Assembly (NCBI GenBank): GCA_039029455.1
Contig: JBCCGE010000024.1
Span: 1 to 40,235 of the forward strand
Length of the DNA: 40,235 bases
Source of the DNA: JBCCGE01 sp039029455
GTDB lineage: Bacteria; Pseudomonadota; Gammaproteobacteria; Arenicellales; Poriferihabitantaceae
Reading direction: 5' to 3'
Under the pieces are notes generated by a model. It saw nothing but the letters and a program-made list of their open reading frames with translations. It ran no database searches and was not told the DNA's origin. A program made the translations under genes and the position numbers. Of the stretch, positions 8,382-16,343 are shown piece by piece (position 1 is the first letter of the stretch; each line of letters begins with the position of its first letter).

Positions 8382-8602
8382 TGTATTCGGAAAATACCCG
8401 GAGGCAGTCGAATGAGAAAAATGTCCGGCGGACAATCGTACGGTTCTAATGCGACCGCGTCGACTTCCTGCCGGCAGACATAAAGGGGTTCGCTCTGTTT
8501 TTCGGCAGCGTTTTGAATTGAGCAACCGGTTCCGAACCAAACAATAGGAGCGAACATGCGCGCCTGCTGATCGATATCGAATTCAGTTGGGACAACAAAC
8601 AA
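8339..8602 (-). CDS. possible small hypothetical protein, antisense to the MFS 3' end
   Basis: Between the MFS gene and the ureohydrolase the minus strand stays open for 87 codons from TTG 8602 (or 72 from ATG 8557). Codons rich in G at first position and a sensible protein sequence (LFVVPTEFDIDQQARM, PLYVCRQEVDAVALEPYDC, PPDIFLIRLPPG) suggest coding rather than shadow. No family is recognised. Against it: the 17-base gap to the ureohydrolase start leaves no room for two divergent promoters, and the 3' end overlaps the MFS gene. The plus strand of the same interval shows only very short frames. Confidence 0.4.
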   Translation of the reverse strand: MFVVPTEFDIDQQARMFAPIVWFGTGCSIQNAAEKQSEPLYVCRQEVDAVALEPYDCPPDIFLIRLPPGIFRIHHNLRSTSSLASFS

Positions 8603-8619
8603 CTTATTCCGGGTAAAAA

Positions 8620-9624
8620 ATGACCGATAACGACACTCAGGAAAAACTTGACGCCATGCTGCATGGGCTGTACTGGTGGGGCGTGCCGACTCTGTTTCGG
8701 TGTCCACATCTACCGGATCCAGCGGAATGCGATATCGCGTTAGTGGGTGTTCCTCACAGCACCGGAAACGGAACCACCGAACGTGACCAGCATTTGGGAC
8801 CTCGCTCTGTGCGCGATGTCTCGGCAATTGGTCGCCGCGCACACAAGGTGTTTGGTGTGGATCCCTGGAAACAATGCAGGATCCATGATCTGGGTGATGT
8901 CGCGTTTCCAGAGGCAAATGATAATGAACTATGCATCCAGCGCATCACGGATTTTTACCGTCGCATAGATCAGGCTGGCGCTCGGCCGGTGTCCATCGGC
9001 GGCGATCATTCAATAACCGGTGGAATTCTGCAAGGCATTTCAGGGCTTGATTCCAGATTAACTGACGGGCGAAAAGCCAGCCTGCTGCACTTCGATGCGC
9101 ATACCGATGCGTTTCATCATATCGATCATTTCCTGGGCGCCAAAAAATCGGCGGCGCATTGGGCCAGTTACCTGGTCAAAGATGGACACGTTGATCCACA
9201 TACCAGTATACAGGTCGGTATCCGCGGCAATCCGCGAACGCTGGACTGGCTCGAGCCCAGCTTTGAATTGGGTTATGAGGTTGTGGACATCGAGCAGTAT
9301 CGCGAGATTGGCACCGACGCCACGATCGAGAGGATCAGGCAGCGACTGGGCGATACGCCTGTGTACATTACCTTTGATCTGGACTGCCTTGATCCCACGG
9401 TTGCGCCCGGTGTCGCCAATATTGAAATGGGTGTGGAAGGTTTCCGAATTGACGAGGCGATGAAAATGCTTCGCGCTGTAAAAGGTCTGAATATTATTGG
9501 TGGCGACGTCGTCTGTCTGATGCCGACCAAAGATTCACCAAACAAACAGACGTCGCTGGCAGCAATGGCGGTCATGTTTGAAATGGTCTCCCTGATTGCT
9601 GACCGAGTCTCCGGGAGTTCTTAG
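8620..9624 (+). CDS. ureohydrolase (agmatinase/arginase/guanidinobutyrase family)
   Basis: Manganese-type (or nickel-type) ureohydrolase of 334 residues that removes urea from a guanidino compound. Family motifs are all present: G-G-D-H-S (127-131, ligand H130), D-A-H-T-D (159-163, three ligands) and T-F-D-L-D-C-L-D-P (251-259, ligands D253 and D255), with the conserved C-terminal G-G-D-V-V (294-298). Substrate loops are not diagnostic: the family includes agmatinase, guanidinobutyrase, guanidinopropionase, proclavaminate amidinohydrolase and guanidine hydrolases. First gene of a directon: LysR starts 12 bases downstream, then a DegT-type enzyme and a globin. That context favours inducible catabolism of a guanidino compound over housekeeping agmatine use. 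Start ATG 8620 has only a weak ribosome-binding site. Confidence 0.88.
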   Translation: MTDNDTQEKLDAMLHGLYWWGVPTLFRCPHLPDPAECDIALVGVPHSTGNGTTERDQHLGPRSVRDVSAIGRRAHKVFGVDPWKQCRIHDLGDVAFPEANDNELCIQRITDFYRRIDQAGARPVSIGGDHSITGGILQGISGLDSRLTDGRKASLLHFDAHTDAFHHIDHFLGAKKSAAHWASYLVKDGHVDPHTSIQVGIRGNPRTLDWLEPSFELGYEVVDIEQYREIGTDATIERIRQRLGDTPVYITFDLDCLDPTVAPGVANIEMGVEGFRIDEAMKMLRAVKGLNIIGGDVVCLMPTKDSPNKQTSLAAMAVMFEMVSLIADRVSGSS

Positions 9625-9636
9625 ACTGGTGTTGCT

Positions 9637-10533
9637 GTGACTCACGTACATCTTCGCTGGCTGAAAGATTTTATAGCGGTTGCAGAGACCGGAAGTTTTT
9701 CCAGGGCTGCCGATAATCGCGCGATTACCCAACCGGCGATGAGCCGACACATTAAAAGCCTGGAGGAATGGGTCGGCGTTGTTTTGCTGGACCGAACCAC
9801 CTTTCCTGCTCAACTCACTCCCGCCGGTGAATCGTTTCTGGCACTCGCACGTGAAACGGTATCCAGACTGGAAAATGGAGTTGGCGAGTTGCGGCAACTG
9901 TATCGAATTGACAGTCAGGTGATTCGGTTTGCGATGCAGCATGCTCTGGCATCCGAATTTTTCTCGGAATGGTGGACGTCACTATCGATAAATCAGACCC
10001 GCAATCCGGTTGTGGTCAAAGTTGACGCGATGAACCTGCACGATTGTATTGAGCGCATGGTAACCGGACATTGCCAGTTTCTGATCTGTTATCAGTACCC
10101 GGATGCGCCGGTTCTGCTCGATCAGACGCTCTATTCACAGATTAAAATAGGTCACGACACAATCGTACCTGTGTCGGCGTTGTCGGCTGGTCGTGTCAAA
10201 TTCAATCTGAGTGATAAACGGGTGCCATACGTCGGTTCTGCTCCGGACGAATTTATGGGCACCATTGTCAGTTCGATCATCCACCGACAGCAGGGTCAGA
10301 AAAAGTTCTATCGCATATATGAAGACTCAGTATCCGCAGGCGTTAAGGCGCAGGCGCTGGCTGGCCAGGGGATTGCCTGGTTACCAAAAATGCTGGTTAA
10401 CCAGGAGCTGAAGAACGGTACACTGAAAATTGTTGGCGAGTCCGCCTGGCAGGAATCACTCGATATCGTGCTGCAACGAAGGGTAGAGGCTCAGTTTGAT
10501 CTGGTAGATAAGGTCTGGGATTCGATGCGTTAG
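9637..10533 (+). CDS. LysR-type transcriptional regulator
   Basis: DNA-binding regulator of 298 residues. An N-terminal winged helix-turn-helix (about 5-60; F-I-A-V-A-E-T-G-S-F-S-R-A-A, then Q-P-A-M-S-R-H-I-K-S-L-E) is followed by a LysR effector-binding domain (about 90-295). GTG 9637 is the start, 12 bases after the ureohydrolase stop. It lies inside the directon rather than divergent from its targets, unlike most LysR genes, and probably responds to a substrate or product of the neighbouring enzymes. The next gene begins 16 bases downstream. Confidence 0.9.
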   Translation: MTHVHLRWLKDFIAVAETGSFSRAADNRAITQPAMSRHIKSLEEWVGVVLLDRTTFPAQLTPAGESFLALARETVSRLENGVGELRQLYRIDSQVIRFAMQHALASEFFSEWWTSLSINQTRNPVVVKVDAMNLHDCIERMVTGHCQFLICYQYPDAPVLLDQTLYSQIKIGHDTIVPVSALSAGRVKFNLSDKRVPYVGSAPDEFMGTIVSSIIHRQQGQKKFYRIYEDSVSAGVKAQALAGQGIAWLPKMLVNQELKNGTLKIVGESAWQESLDIVLQRRVEAQFDLVDKVWDSMR

Positions 10534-10549
10534 AACCGCCGGTTAAACA

Positions 10550-11752
10550 ATGAAAGATTCTGACAACTTAAACAAAGACCTGAGCGACCCTGGCGCGATC
10601 CCGGAGCAGGCGATTGATCAGGCTGTCGCACTCATGAGAACAGGGCGACTTCATCGCTATGGCGAATACAGTGGCACTCAGCCCCATGCAGCTCTGCTTG
10701 AAATCGAGTTCGCGCAGTACGTAGGAGCACGTTATGCAATTGGCGTCAATTCGGGAGGCTGTGCCCTGTTTCTGGCCCTCAAGGTTTGCGGCGTCAGACC
10801 GGGCGATCCGGTTCTGGTAAACGGATTTAATCTTGCACCGGTACCTGGCGCAATTGCGCACGCGGGCGCGGAAGCAGTATTGGTAGAAATTGGCGACGAC
10901 TACATGATCGACTTTGCTGACCTGGAGAAAAAGGCGTCTGCATCGGGTGCCAAAGTGTTGATGCTGACGCACATGCGAGGTCACATTGTTGATATGGATG
11001 CAATCGCGGAAATCTGCAAGCGTTTGGACATCACCCTGATTGAGGACTGCGCTCATACGATGGGAGCCAAGTGGGGTGACACGTTTACCGGACGGTTTGG
11101 TCAACTGGGTTGTTTCAGTACCCAGACATTCAAGCATATCAATTCAGGTGAAGGCGGGCTCATCGTCACGGATGACGACGATATGGCCGCCAAAGCCATA
11201 CTCTATTCCGGCAGTTACATGTTGTATGGACAACATCAGTCCGCGCCACCGGCGGAGGTGTTCGAGCGCTGGAAAAAACATATCCCCAATTTCAGCATGC
11301 GCATGTCGAATCTTGTAGCCGCGATCCTGCGGCCACAGCTGCAGCAAATGTCCGAGCGCGGCGAGTTGTGGAACCGTCACTATGCCGAGTTGGAAACGCT
11401 CTTGAATAATCTTGAGGGTGTTTGCGTGCCGCCGCGAGACGCTCGGGAAAGTTTTGTCGCCAGTTCAATTCAATTCCATGTTGCTGACCTGAACTACGAT
11501 CAGTTGCAGGACTTCGCAGATTCATCCACATCCAGAGGCGTTGCCATAAAATGGTTTGGCAGAGAAGAACCGATAGGATACACCAGTCTTTATCAGCACT
11601 GGGCTTATCTGCAGTCGCAATCCCTGCCTGAGACCGAGCGTGTACTTCGCACCACCTGTGACATGCGAATTCCGCTCAGTCTGACGAGTGAAGACTGCAC
11701 CCGTATTGCGAACATACTGTCTCAGGAGCTTGAGCGCGTTCGTCCACGCTAA
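10550..11752 (+). CDS. DegT/DnrJ/EryC1/StrS-family PLP-dependent aminotransferase
   Basis: PLP enzyme of fold type I, 400 residues. Seen: the PLP phosphate-binding region V-N-S-G-G-C-A-L (66-73); an Asp contacting the pyridine nitrogen in I-E-D-C-A-H-T (D166); and the Schiff-base lysine K195 in T-Q-T-F-K-H-I-N-S-G-E-G-G, the standard DegT motif. The family usually aminates nucleotide-linked keto-sugars, but no sugar-nucleotide genes are nearby. Its place after a ureohydrolase and LysR suggests another amine or amino acid substrate (inference). The stop TAA (11750-11752) overlaps the globin ATG by one base, showing translational coupling. Confidence 0.87.
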   Translation: MKDSDNLNKDLSDPGAIPEQAIDQAVALMRTGRLHRYGEYSGTQPHAALLEIEFAQYVGARYAIGVNSGGCALFLALKVCGVRPGDPVLVNGFNLAPVPGAIAHAGAEAVLVEIGDDYMIDFADLEKKASASGAKVLMLTHMRGHIVDMDAIAEICKRLDITLIEDCAHTMGAKWGDTFTGRFGQLGCFSTQTFKHINSGEGGLIVTDDDDMAAKAILYSGSYMLYGQHQSAPPAEVFERWKKHIPNFSMRMSNLVAAILRPQLQQMSERGELWNRHYAELETLLNNLEGVCVPPRDARESFVASSIQFHVADLNYDQLQDFADSSTSRGVAIKWFGREEPIGYTSLYQHWAYLQSQSLPETERVLRTTCDMRIPLSLTSEDCTRIANILSQELERVRPR

Positions 11753-12204
11753 TGTCACCACAACAGCCACCTTATGGAACCGGTGACAGTTCGTTCAGAG
11801 CGGCAGGAGGGCTGGATGGGCTCGAGAGACTTGCTGCAGACTTTTACGAAGCGATGTCAACGCTGCCATCTGCGAGACGGATCAGAAAAATGCATCCCGC
11901 TGACATTAGTGAATCGCGGGAGCGCTTAAAGCTCTTTTTGAGCGGCTGGCTGGGCGGTCCGCGTTTGTATCAGGCTGCACACGGTGAAATTCGATTGCCC
12001 GTATTTCATGCAAAATTCCCAATTGGTAAGGATGAGAGTCAGGCCTGGCTGGACTGCATGCAGATTGCCGTTGACAAGCAGCCCTACAGCGCAGATTTCA
12101 AAGCCTATCTAATGAAACAGCTGGCCGTACCGGCAGAACGGATTCGATATGTCAGTGAGAAGCGGCACCGGGCGAATCGAGAACAAAAACTTCAATCAGG
12201 TTGA
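11752..12204 (+). CDS. group II truncated hemoglobin
   Basis: Small heme protein of 150 residues with the signature of group II (trHbO-like) globins: an N-terminal Y-G-T-G-D-S-S-F-R-A-A-G-G with Phe and Tyr around the heme; I-R-K-M-H-P in the E region; the very conserved G-W-L-G-G-P-x-L-Y; a likely proximal His in L-P-V-F-H-A-K-F-P-I; and the group-specific Trp in W-L-D-C-M. Such globins bind oxygen, NO or peroxide in the cytoplasm. ATG overlaps the DegT stop by one base, so the two are made together. Its 3' end overlaps the photolyase gene by 9 bases, tail to tail. Confidence 0.9.
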   Translation: MSPQQPPYGTGDSSFRAAGGLDGLERLAADFYEAMSTLPSARRIRKMHPADISESRERLKLFLSGWLGGPRLYQAAHGEIRLPVFHAKFPIGKDESQAWLDCMQIAVDKQPYSADFKAYLMKQLAVPAERIRYVSEKRHRANREQKLQSG

Positions 12205-13635
12205 ACGCAGTTCCTTGTACAGGGCGAGTGCCCGGGTTCGGGTAGTCGAAAGATCGACGATGGGTTGCCGATAGATACTGTTTCGATCGAGACCGGCATC
12301 GTCCAGAACAGATTCACCGGCGCGCCAGGGTTCGTGAATATATCGGTTCGGTATTTCTGCAAGCTCAGGGACCCACCGTTTCACGTATCTGCCTTCGACA
12401 TCGAAACGCTCTCCCTGTCTTGTGGGACTGAAAATCCGAAAGTATGGTGCGGCATCGACGCCACACCCAGCGGTCCACTGCCACCCCATTGTATTGTTCG
12501 CAAGATTGGCGTCCACCAGAGTATCCCAAAACCACCGGGCACCTTCGATCCAGTGAATCAGTCCGTTTTTTGTCAACAGGGATGCAACCAGCATTCGGGT
12601 GCGGTTGTGCATCCATCCGGTTAGCCAGAGTTCTTGCATCGCAGCATCAACCAGGGGTATCCCGGTTCTGCCGCGCTGCCATGCCTGAAGAAATTCTTTG
12701 TTCTGCTGCCAGGGAAACTTCTCGAACATTGGCAGAAATGGTGAATGCGTTGTGTGGGGAAAATGAAACAGCAGATGGTGTGCAAAGTCGCGCCAGATGA
12801 GCTGTCGCAGGAACGGAAACACAGCATCCTCCTTTGACTGTGCAACACCTTGTTGCTGTACTGCATGCCAAATCTGGCGACTTGAAATTTCCCCAAAATG
12901 GAGGTGGGCAGACATTCTGGAAATGCCGTCAACGGCCGGTATATCTCTCGCGTCTTTATAGTCAAAGACGGCGCTGGTCAGAAATTCCTGAAGTCTGCTC
13001 AGCGCCGGCTTTTCACCGGGGGACCAGTGGTTTGCCAGACGGTGACCCCAGTCTTTGCCTGGCAATAGGTGGAAATCGTTAAGCGCAGACCCCGCGCACG
13101 TCAGAGTTCGATTCTGCAGATTCACCGGTGTGGACGCGGGTGTTTCCACCGGCGGCAATACAAAATAATTTTTGCTGAAGGGTGTGTAAACCCGATACGG
13201 TTCTCCCTGTTTGTTGAGTGTCTCCCACGGTTCGCGCAGCAAATATCCACCAAAACTCTGCACCTGAACTCCGGCCGCCTGAAGTGATGCTTTGACCGCC
13301 TTATCTCTCGTAACCGTTTCCGGATCGTACAGACGATTCCAGTAAACATGGCTGATGTTGTGCTGTTGGCAAATGGCATGCAATGCGGCTTCAGCGGGAC
13401 CCTGAAGCAGTGTCAGATGGGCACCTGTTTCTGCCAGATCTGAAATCAGTGACTGCAGGCTCTGATGCAGCCACCAATTGCTGGCAGCGCCAGATGTCCA
13501 CGGTGCAAGCTCCTCGTTTTCACTGATGTAGACAAGGATGATCTTTTGATGTGCGTTTAGAGCCTGCTGCAGCGCAGGGTTGTCGTGCAGTCGCAGATCA
13601 CGACGAAACCAGACGACAGCGGGGGATGTCAGCAT
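12196..13635 (-). CDS. phrB: deoxyribodipyrimidine photolyase (class I, DASH-unlike)
   Basis: Blue-light DNA repair flavoprotein of 479 residues that splits cyclobutane pyrimidine dimers using FADH-. Seen: the N-terminal Rossmann-like antenna domain starting V-V-W-F-R-R-D-L-R-L-H-D-N-P-A-L; then the FAD domain with S-A-H-L-H-F-G-E-I-S, F-L-R-Q-L-I-W-R-D-F, G-I-P-L-V-D-A-A-M-Q-E-L, T-G-W-M-H-N-R-T-R-M and the W-Q-W-T-A-G-C-G-V-D-A-A-P-Y-F-R-I-F-N/S-P block that carries the conserved Asn/Trp/Asp of the active site. Length is as usual for class I CPD photolyases. ATG 13635. Convergent with the globin and not part of its operon. Confidence 0.93.
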   Translation of the reverse strand: MLTSPAVVWFRRDLRLHDNPALQQALNAHQKIILVYISENEELAPWTSGAASNWWLHQSLQSLISDLAETGAHLTLLQGPAEAALHAICQQHNISHVYWNRLYDPETVTRDKAVKASLQAAGVQVQSFGGYLLREPWETLNKQGEPYRVYTPFSKNYFVLPPVETPASTPVNLQNRTLTCAGSALNDFHLLPGKDWGHRLANHWSPGEKPALSRLQEFLTSAVFDYKDARDIPAVDGISRMSAHLHFGEISSRQIWHAVQQQGVAQSKEDAVFPFLRQLIWRDFAHHLLFHFPHTTHSPFLPMFEKFPWQQNKEFLQAWQRGRTGIPLVDAAMQELWLTGWMHNRTRMLVASLLTKNGLIHWIEGARWFWDTLVDANLANNTMGWQWTAGCGVDAAPYFRIFSPTRQGERFDVEGRYVKRWVPELAEIPNRYIHEPWRAGESVLDDAGLDRNSIYRQPIVDLSTTRTRALALYKELRST

Positions 13636-13714
13636 AAACAGTTAACGGGGCATCTTGATTCAATACGTATATGAAGTACGATAGTCAGCATCATGTAACA
13701 CCAACGCGAAAATT

Positions 13715-14638
13715 ATGACAGCGGAATTCAGCCTGAAGACACGAACAACTGGCGGCACGGCGACCCTTACCGACTGGGGGGTAGATTGCGAGTACGGCGT
13801 ACTGCGTGACATTTTGCTGGGTCCGGCGGATCATTATCAGTGGAGAAAGACCAGCTCAGTATCAAAGAAGAGCATTCGACGCGAATATTCGTTCGACGCC
13901 TCGGTGGCGCAGCGCCAGCACAGGGAGATGATTAGTGCCTATGAGTCTGCCGGGGTTCGCGTGCACCTGCTCGAGTCAGACCCTCATCTTCCTTACCAGA
14001 TTTTCGCCCGGGACTCGTCGTTTATGACGCCGTACGGCGCAGTGATTACGAATATGGCCAACTGGTGGCGCAGGGGAGAAAATTTCCGCGCTATTGAAAC
14101 CTACCAGCGTCTTGGCATTCCAATATATGACTTTGTAACCGCGGGTACTTTCGAGGGCGGGGACTTTAATGTGATTGAACCGGGTACGGTGTTGATTGGT
14201 TGGGAAGGCGAAGAGGGGCGAAGTCAGTTTGAGGCCGCCAGTCAGATTCGCCACTGGTTTGAGGCCGAGGGCTGGGAAGTCAAACTGGCCGATATTGACC
14301 CGTTTTACGTGCATATCGATCTAATGGTCGTCATGTTGGCGCCCAAGCTCGCAGCGGTGTGTCTGGAATCAACTGACGACGAGATCATCAGCTGGCTAAA
14401 ATCCAAAAATATCGAGATTGTCAGTGTGCCGTTCAAGGACACGCTTGATTTGGGGTGCAATGTTGTGGCTCTTGGCGGTGATCGAATACTCCTGCCGGAG
14501 AAAAGTACCGTCCTCAAGCAGAAAGCCCGCTCACTGGGGCTTGAGGTTTATGATCCGGATGTATCCATGATCACACCGGGAGGCGGTGGCGTTCACTGCA
14601 TGTGTCAGGCATTGCGTCGGGACCCCGGTAACCGCTGA
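13715..14638 (+). CDS. amidinotransferase/arginine deiminase-superfamily guanidino enzyme
   Basis: Enzyme of 307 residues in the guanidine-modifying superfamily (arginine deiminase, DDAH, arginine:glycine amidinotransferase). Catalytic elements: substrate-binding Asp in F-A-R-D-S-S-F (D100), Glu/Asp in T-F-E-G-G-D-F (E147, D150), His in Y-V-H-I-D-L (H200), and the nucleophile Cys in G-G-G-G-V-H-C-M-C (C295). It works through a covalent amidino-thiol intermediate. Which acceptor is used (water for deiminase/DDAH, amine for a transferase) cannot be told. Divergent from photolyase with an 79-base gap. About 280 bases downstream the phc-like operon begins with its own promoter. Confidence 0.85.
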   Translation: MTAEFSLKTRTTGGTATLTDWGVDCEYGVLRDILLGPADHYQWRKTSSVSKKSIRREYSFDASVAQRQHREMISAYESAGVRVHLLESDPHLPYQIFARDSSFMTPYGAVITNMANWWRRGENFRAIETYQRLGIPIYDFVTAGTFEGGDFNVIEPGTVLIGWEGEEGRSQFEAASQIRHWFEAEGWEVKLADIDPFYVHIDLMVVMLAPKLAAVCLESTDDEIISWLKSKNIEIVSVPFKDTLDLGCNVVALGGDRILLPEKSTVLKQKARSLGLEVYDPDVSMITPGGGGVHCMCQALRRDPGNR

Positions 14639-14801
14639 AACCACCTGCCTTCCGGCGGGAATCTCAGCGTGGAATGTCGCTCGTGTTGGCACCATCTTTT
14701 GCCGGTCCAGACTCCGTCCAGCATATGGTTTGATTTTGGTGCATCAACGACTGCAATTTATCGTTAAAAACTCGCGAAAACGCTAAACTCTTTTTAATGT
14801 T

Positions 14802-14810
14802 TGGCATAAT
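14802..14810 (+). promoter_or_regulatory. extended -10 promoter for the phcBSRQ-like operon
   Basis: TGGCATAAT is an extended -10 box (TGn followed by CATAAT, five of six matches to TATAAT). No good -35 hexamer is seen 17 bases upstream, as expected for extended -10 promoters. Transcription would begin near 14817 and give a leader of about 120 bases before ATG 14937. The same sequence has a GG-N10-GT spacing faintly like sigma54 sites, but it lacks the GC dinucleotide. Confidence 0.45.
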
Positions 14811-14890
14811 TTTGGTACGCTACCGCTCTTAACTGGAATAAATACTTTCAATACGGAATACACACAACCTAGTGTTGTATCACAGTCGCG

Positions 14891-14933
14891 AATACCCCCG
14901 GGGAAGGATTTGTGACATTTGCAGGGGGTTATT
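14891..14933 (+). promoter_or_regulatory. leader hairpin masking the Shine-Dalgarno of the methyltransferase gene
   Basis: ACCCCC (14894-14899) can pair with GGGGGT (14924-14929), and flanking AAT/ATT extends the stem with a one-base bulge. The right arm is the only purine-rich ribosome-binding candidate before ATG 14937 (8 bases from the last G). Pairing would block it. An alternative pairing of CCCCC with the adjacent GGGG (14900-14903) would free it, giving a possible two-state switch. No known riboswitch consensus was recognised. Confidence 0.35.
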
Positions 14934-14936
14934 CCG

Positions 14937-16328
14937 ATGGCTGACTCAAGGTCACCCGTACAAAATACTATTACATTTTTAAACAGCCAGGGTGACAGAG
15001 CGCGCGGCACCCTGATGAAGCTCAGCCCCACTTCGCTGGTTATGGAGGTTTACAACCCGTATTCGATAGTCCAGCTCAGTGAGGTTCTGGATGACATCGA
15101 AATTACCCGTGGGTCCCAACTTGTTTACAAGGGTAAAGGCGTGGTCAGCAATCTGGTCAACACCGGATTGATGCTTATCGTTTCGGCGACGCTGGTTGAT
15201 CAGTGGAAAAACCTTGCTGATCTGGGTGCCGAGTCCGGCGTAAGGGACGAAGCGAAGCTTTTTGTAGATGGCTGGACCGAAACGCAAAACTTATACAGCG
15301 GATATCAACTGATCGTTGGCAAAATCCGGTCATTTCTATACGAACTCAATCTGTGGATGGATCAGATGGGGTTTCGCGGTGAGGAGGGCGAGGATGAGCT
15401 GTCGCGGAAAGTTCTCGATGACATCATTGAGCCGATACTGCCGGCTTTGCAGGAGATGTTTCTGGAATTCGAAAAACAGGCGGCCCAAATCGACAACAAC
15501 GATCTGATGACGCACAAGCTATATGCGCAACACGATCTGCACCCTTTACTGATGCGCAGTCCGTTTGTGCATCGCACATTTACCAAGCCGCTCGGTTATG
15601 CCGGCGATTATGAGATGGTCAACATGATGTTGCGCGACGGCTGGGAAGGACCAACGGCATACGCCAAAATTGTCAATTACTTTCATATCATGGAAGGTCC
15701 GGCTGAAGCACATCGAAACAGAATAAAAATTCTTACCGATTTACTGGAAAAAATTGCAATTCGGGGTGAAACAGAGAACCGGAGAATTCGAATTCTGAAT
15801 ATCGCATGCGGACCAGCGATCGAAATTCAGCGGTTTATTCTCGGCAGCAAGCATTGTGAATCATGCGACTTTACGCTGCTGGATTTCAGCGAGGAAACAC
15901 TGGACTACACTCGCAGCAAGATTGAAGTGGCATGCATGGAAAGTGGACGGGAAATGCCTGTTAGGTATATTCACCAGTCGGTGCATACTCTGTTGAAGCA
16001 GGTGCATGCGGAGGAGGTCGATCTTGGCGAGGATACCTATGATTTGGTGTATTGCGCAGGTTTGTTTGACTATCTCTCAGATCGGGTTTGTTCCCGATTG
16101 TTGCGATTGTTCTATCGCCTGATCGTGCCGTCCGGAAAGGTTATGGTGACCAACGTAGATCCAAGCAACAATGCAGTCTCTCTGATGGAGCATCTGCTCG
16201 AATGGTATCTGGTGTACCGAAACGAAGAGCAGCTTGCAAAGCTGGTTCGCGGTGTTGGAGAACAGAACACATACAGTGATGATACCGGCATGAATGTGTT
16301 TCTTGAGATCGCCAAGCCTGCGCACTAG
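14937..16328 (+). CDS. phcB: PhcB-like SAM-dependent methyltransferase with PilZ-like N-terminus (signal synthase)
   Basis: Predicted synthase of a fatty-acid methyl ester quorum signal. In Ralstonia, PhcB methylates 3-hydroxypalmitic or 3-hydroxymyristic acid to 3-OH PAME/MAME. This protein has 463 residues (about 52 kDa, as PhcB). Residues about 8-95 are a beta-rich PilZ-like domain (G-D-R-A-R-G-T-L, then V-Y-N-P-Y-S-I-V-Q). A helical middle follows, with the family-typical K-P-L-G-Y-A-G-D-Y-E-M-V-N-M-M (217-231). The SAM domain has motif I I-L-N-I-A-C-G-P-A (286-294), an acidic strand end F-T-L-L-D-F-S (312-318), and Y-D-L-V-Y-C-A-G-L-F-D-Y (368-379). ATG 14937 is preferred over an upstream TTG at 14919. 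The sensor-kinase gene follows after 15 bases. Assignment rests on family look plus operon order; the acyl substrate is inferred. Confidence 0.82.
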   Translation: MADSRSPVQNTITFLNSQGDRARGTLMKLSPTSLVMEVYNPYSIVQLSEVLDDIEITRGSQLVYKGKGVVSNLVNTGLMLIVSATLVDQWKNLADLGAESGVRDEAKLFVDGWTETQNLYSGYQLIVGKIRSFLYELNLWMDQMGFRGEEGEDELSRKVLDDIIEPILPALQEMFLEFEKQAAQIDNNDLMTHKLYAQHDLHPLLMRSPFVHRTFTKPLGYAGDYEMVNMMLRDGWEGPTAYAKIVNYFHIMEGPAEAHRNRIKILTDLLEKIAIRGETENRRIRILNIACGPAIEIQRFILGSKHCESCDFTLLDFSEETLDYTRSKIEVACMESGREMPVRYIHQSVHTLLKQVHAEEVDLGEDTYDLVYCAGLFDYLSDRVCSRLLRLFYRLIVPSGKVMVTNVDPSNNAVSLMEHLLEWYLVYRNEEQLAKLVRGVGEQNTYSDDTGMNVFLEIAKPAH

Positions 16329-16343
16329 GGATCGCCACGCTAA

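Noticed and set aside
8412..8483. 23-codon plus-strand frame with a GGAGG upstream, between the MFS and ureohydrolase genes (possible leader peptide)
   Set aside because: Too short to judge, no repeated regulatory codons, no attenuator-like hairpins following, and the opposite strand has a longer coding-like frame.
9637..10533. LysR gene as the PhcA-type master regulator of the phc-like operon
   Set aside because: It sits inside the ureohydrolase directon about 4.4 kb away, and its sequence does not resemble PhcA as far as I can recall; local metabolic control is more likely.
14798..14818. sigma54 promoter for the phc-like operon
   Set aside because: The -24 GG is present, but the -12 dinucleotide is GT rather than GC; an extended -10 sigma70 reading fits better.
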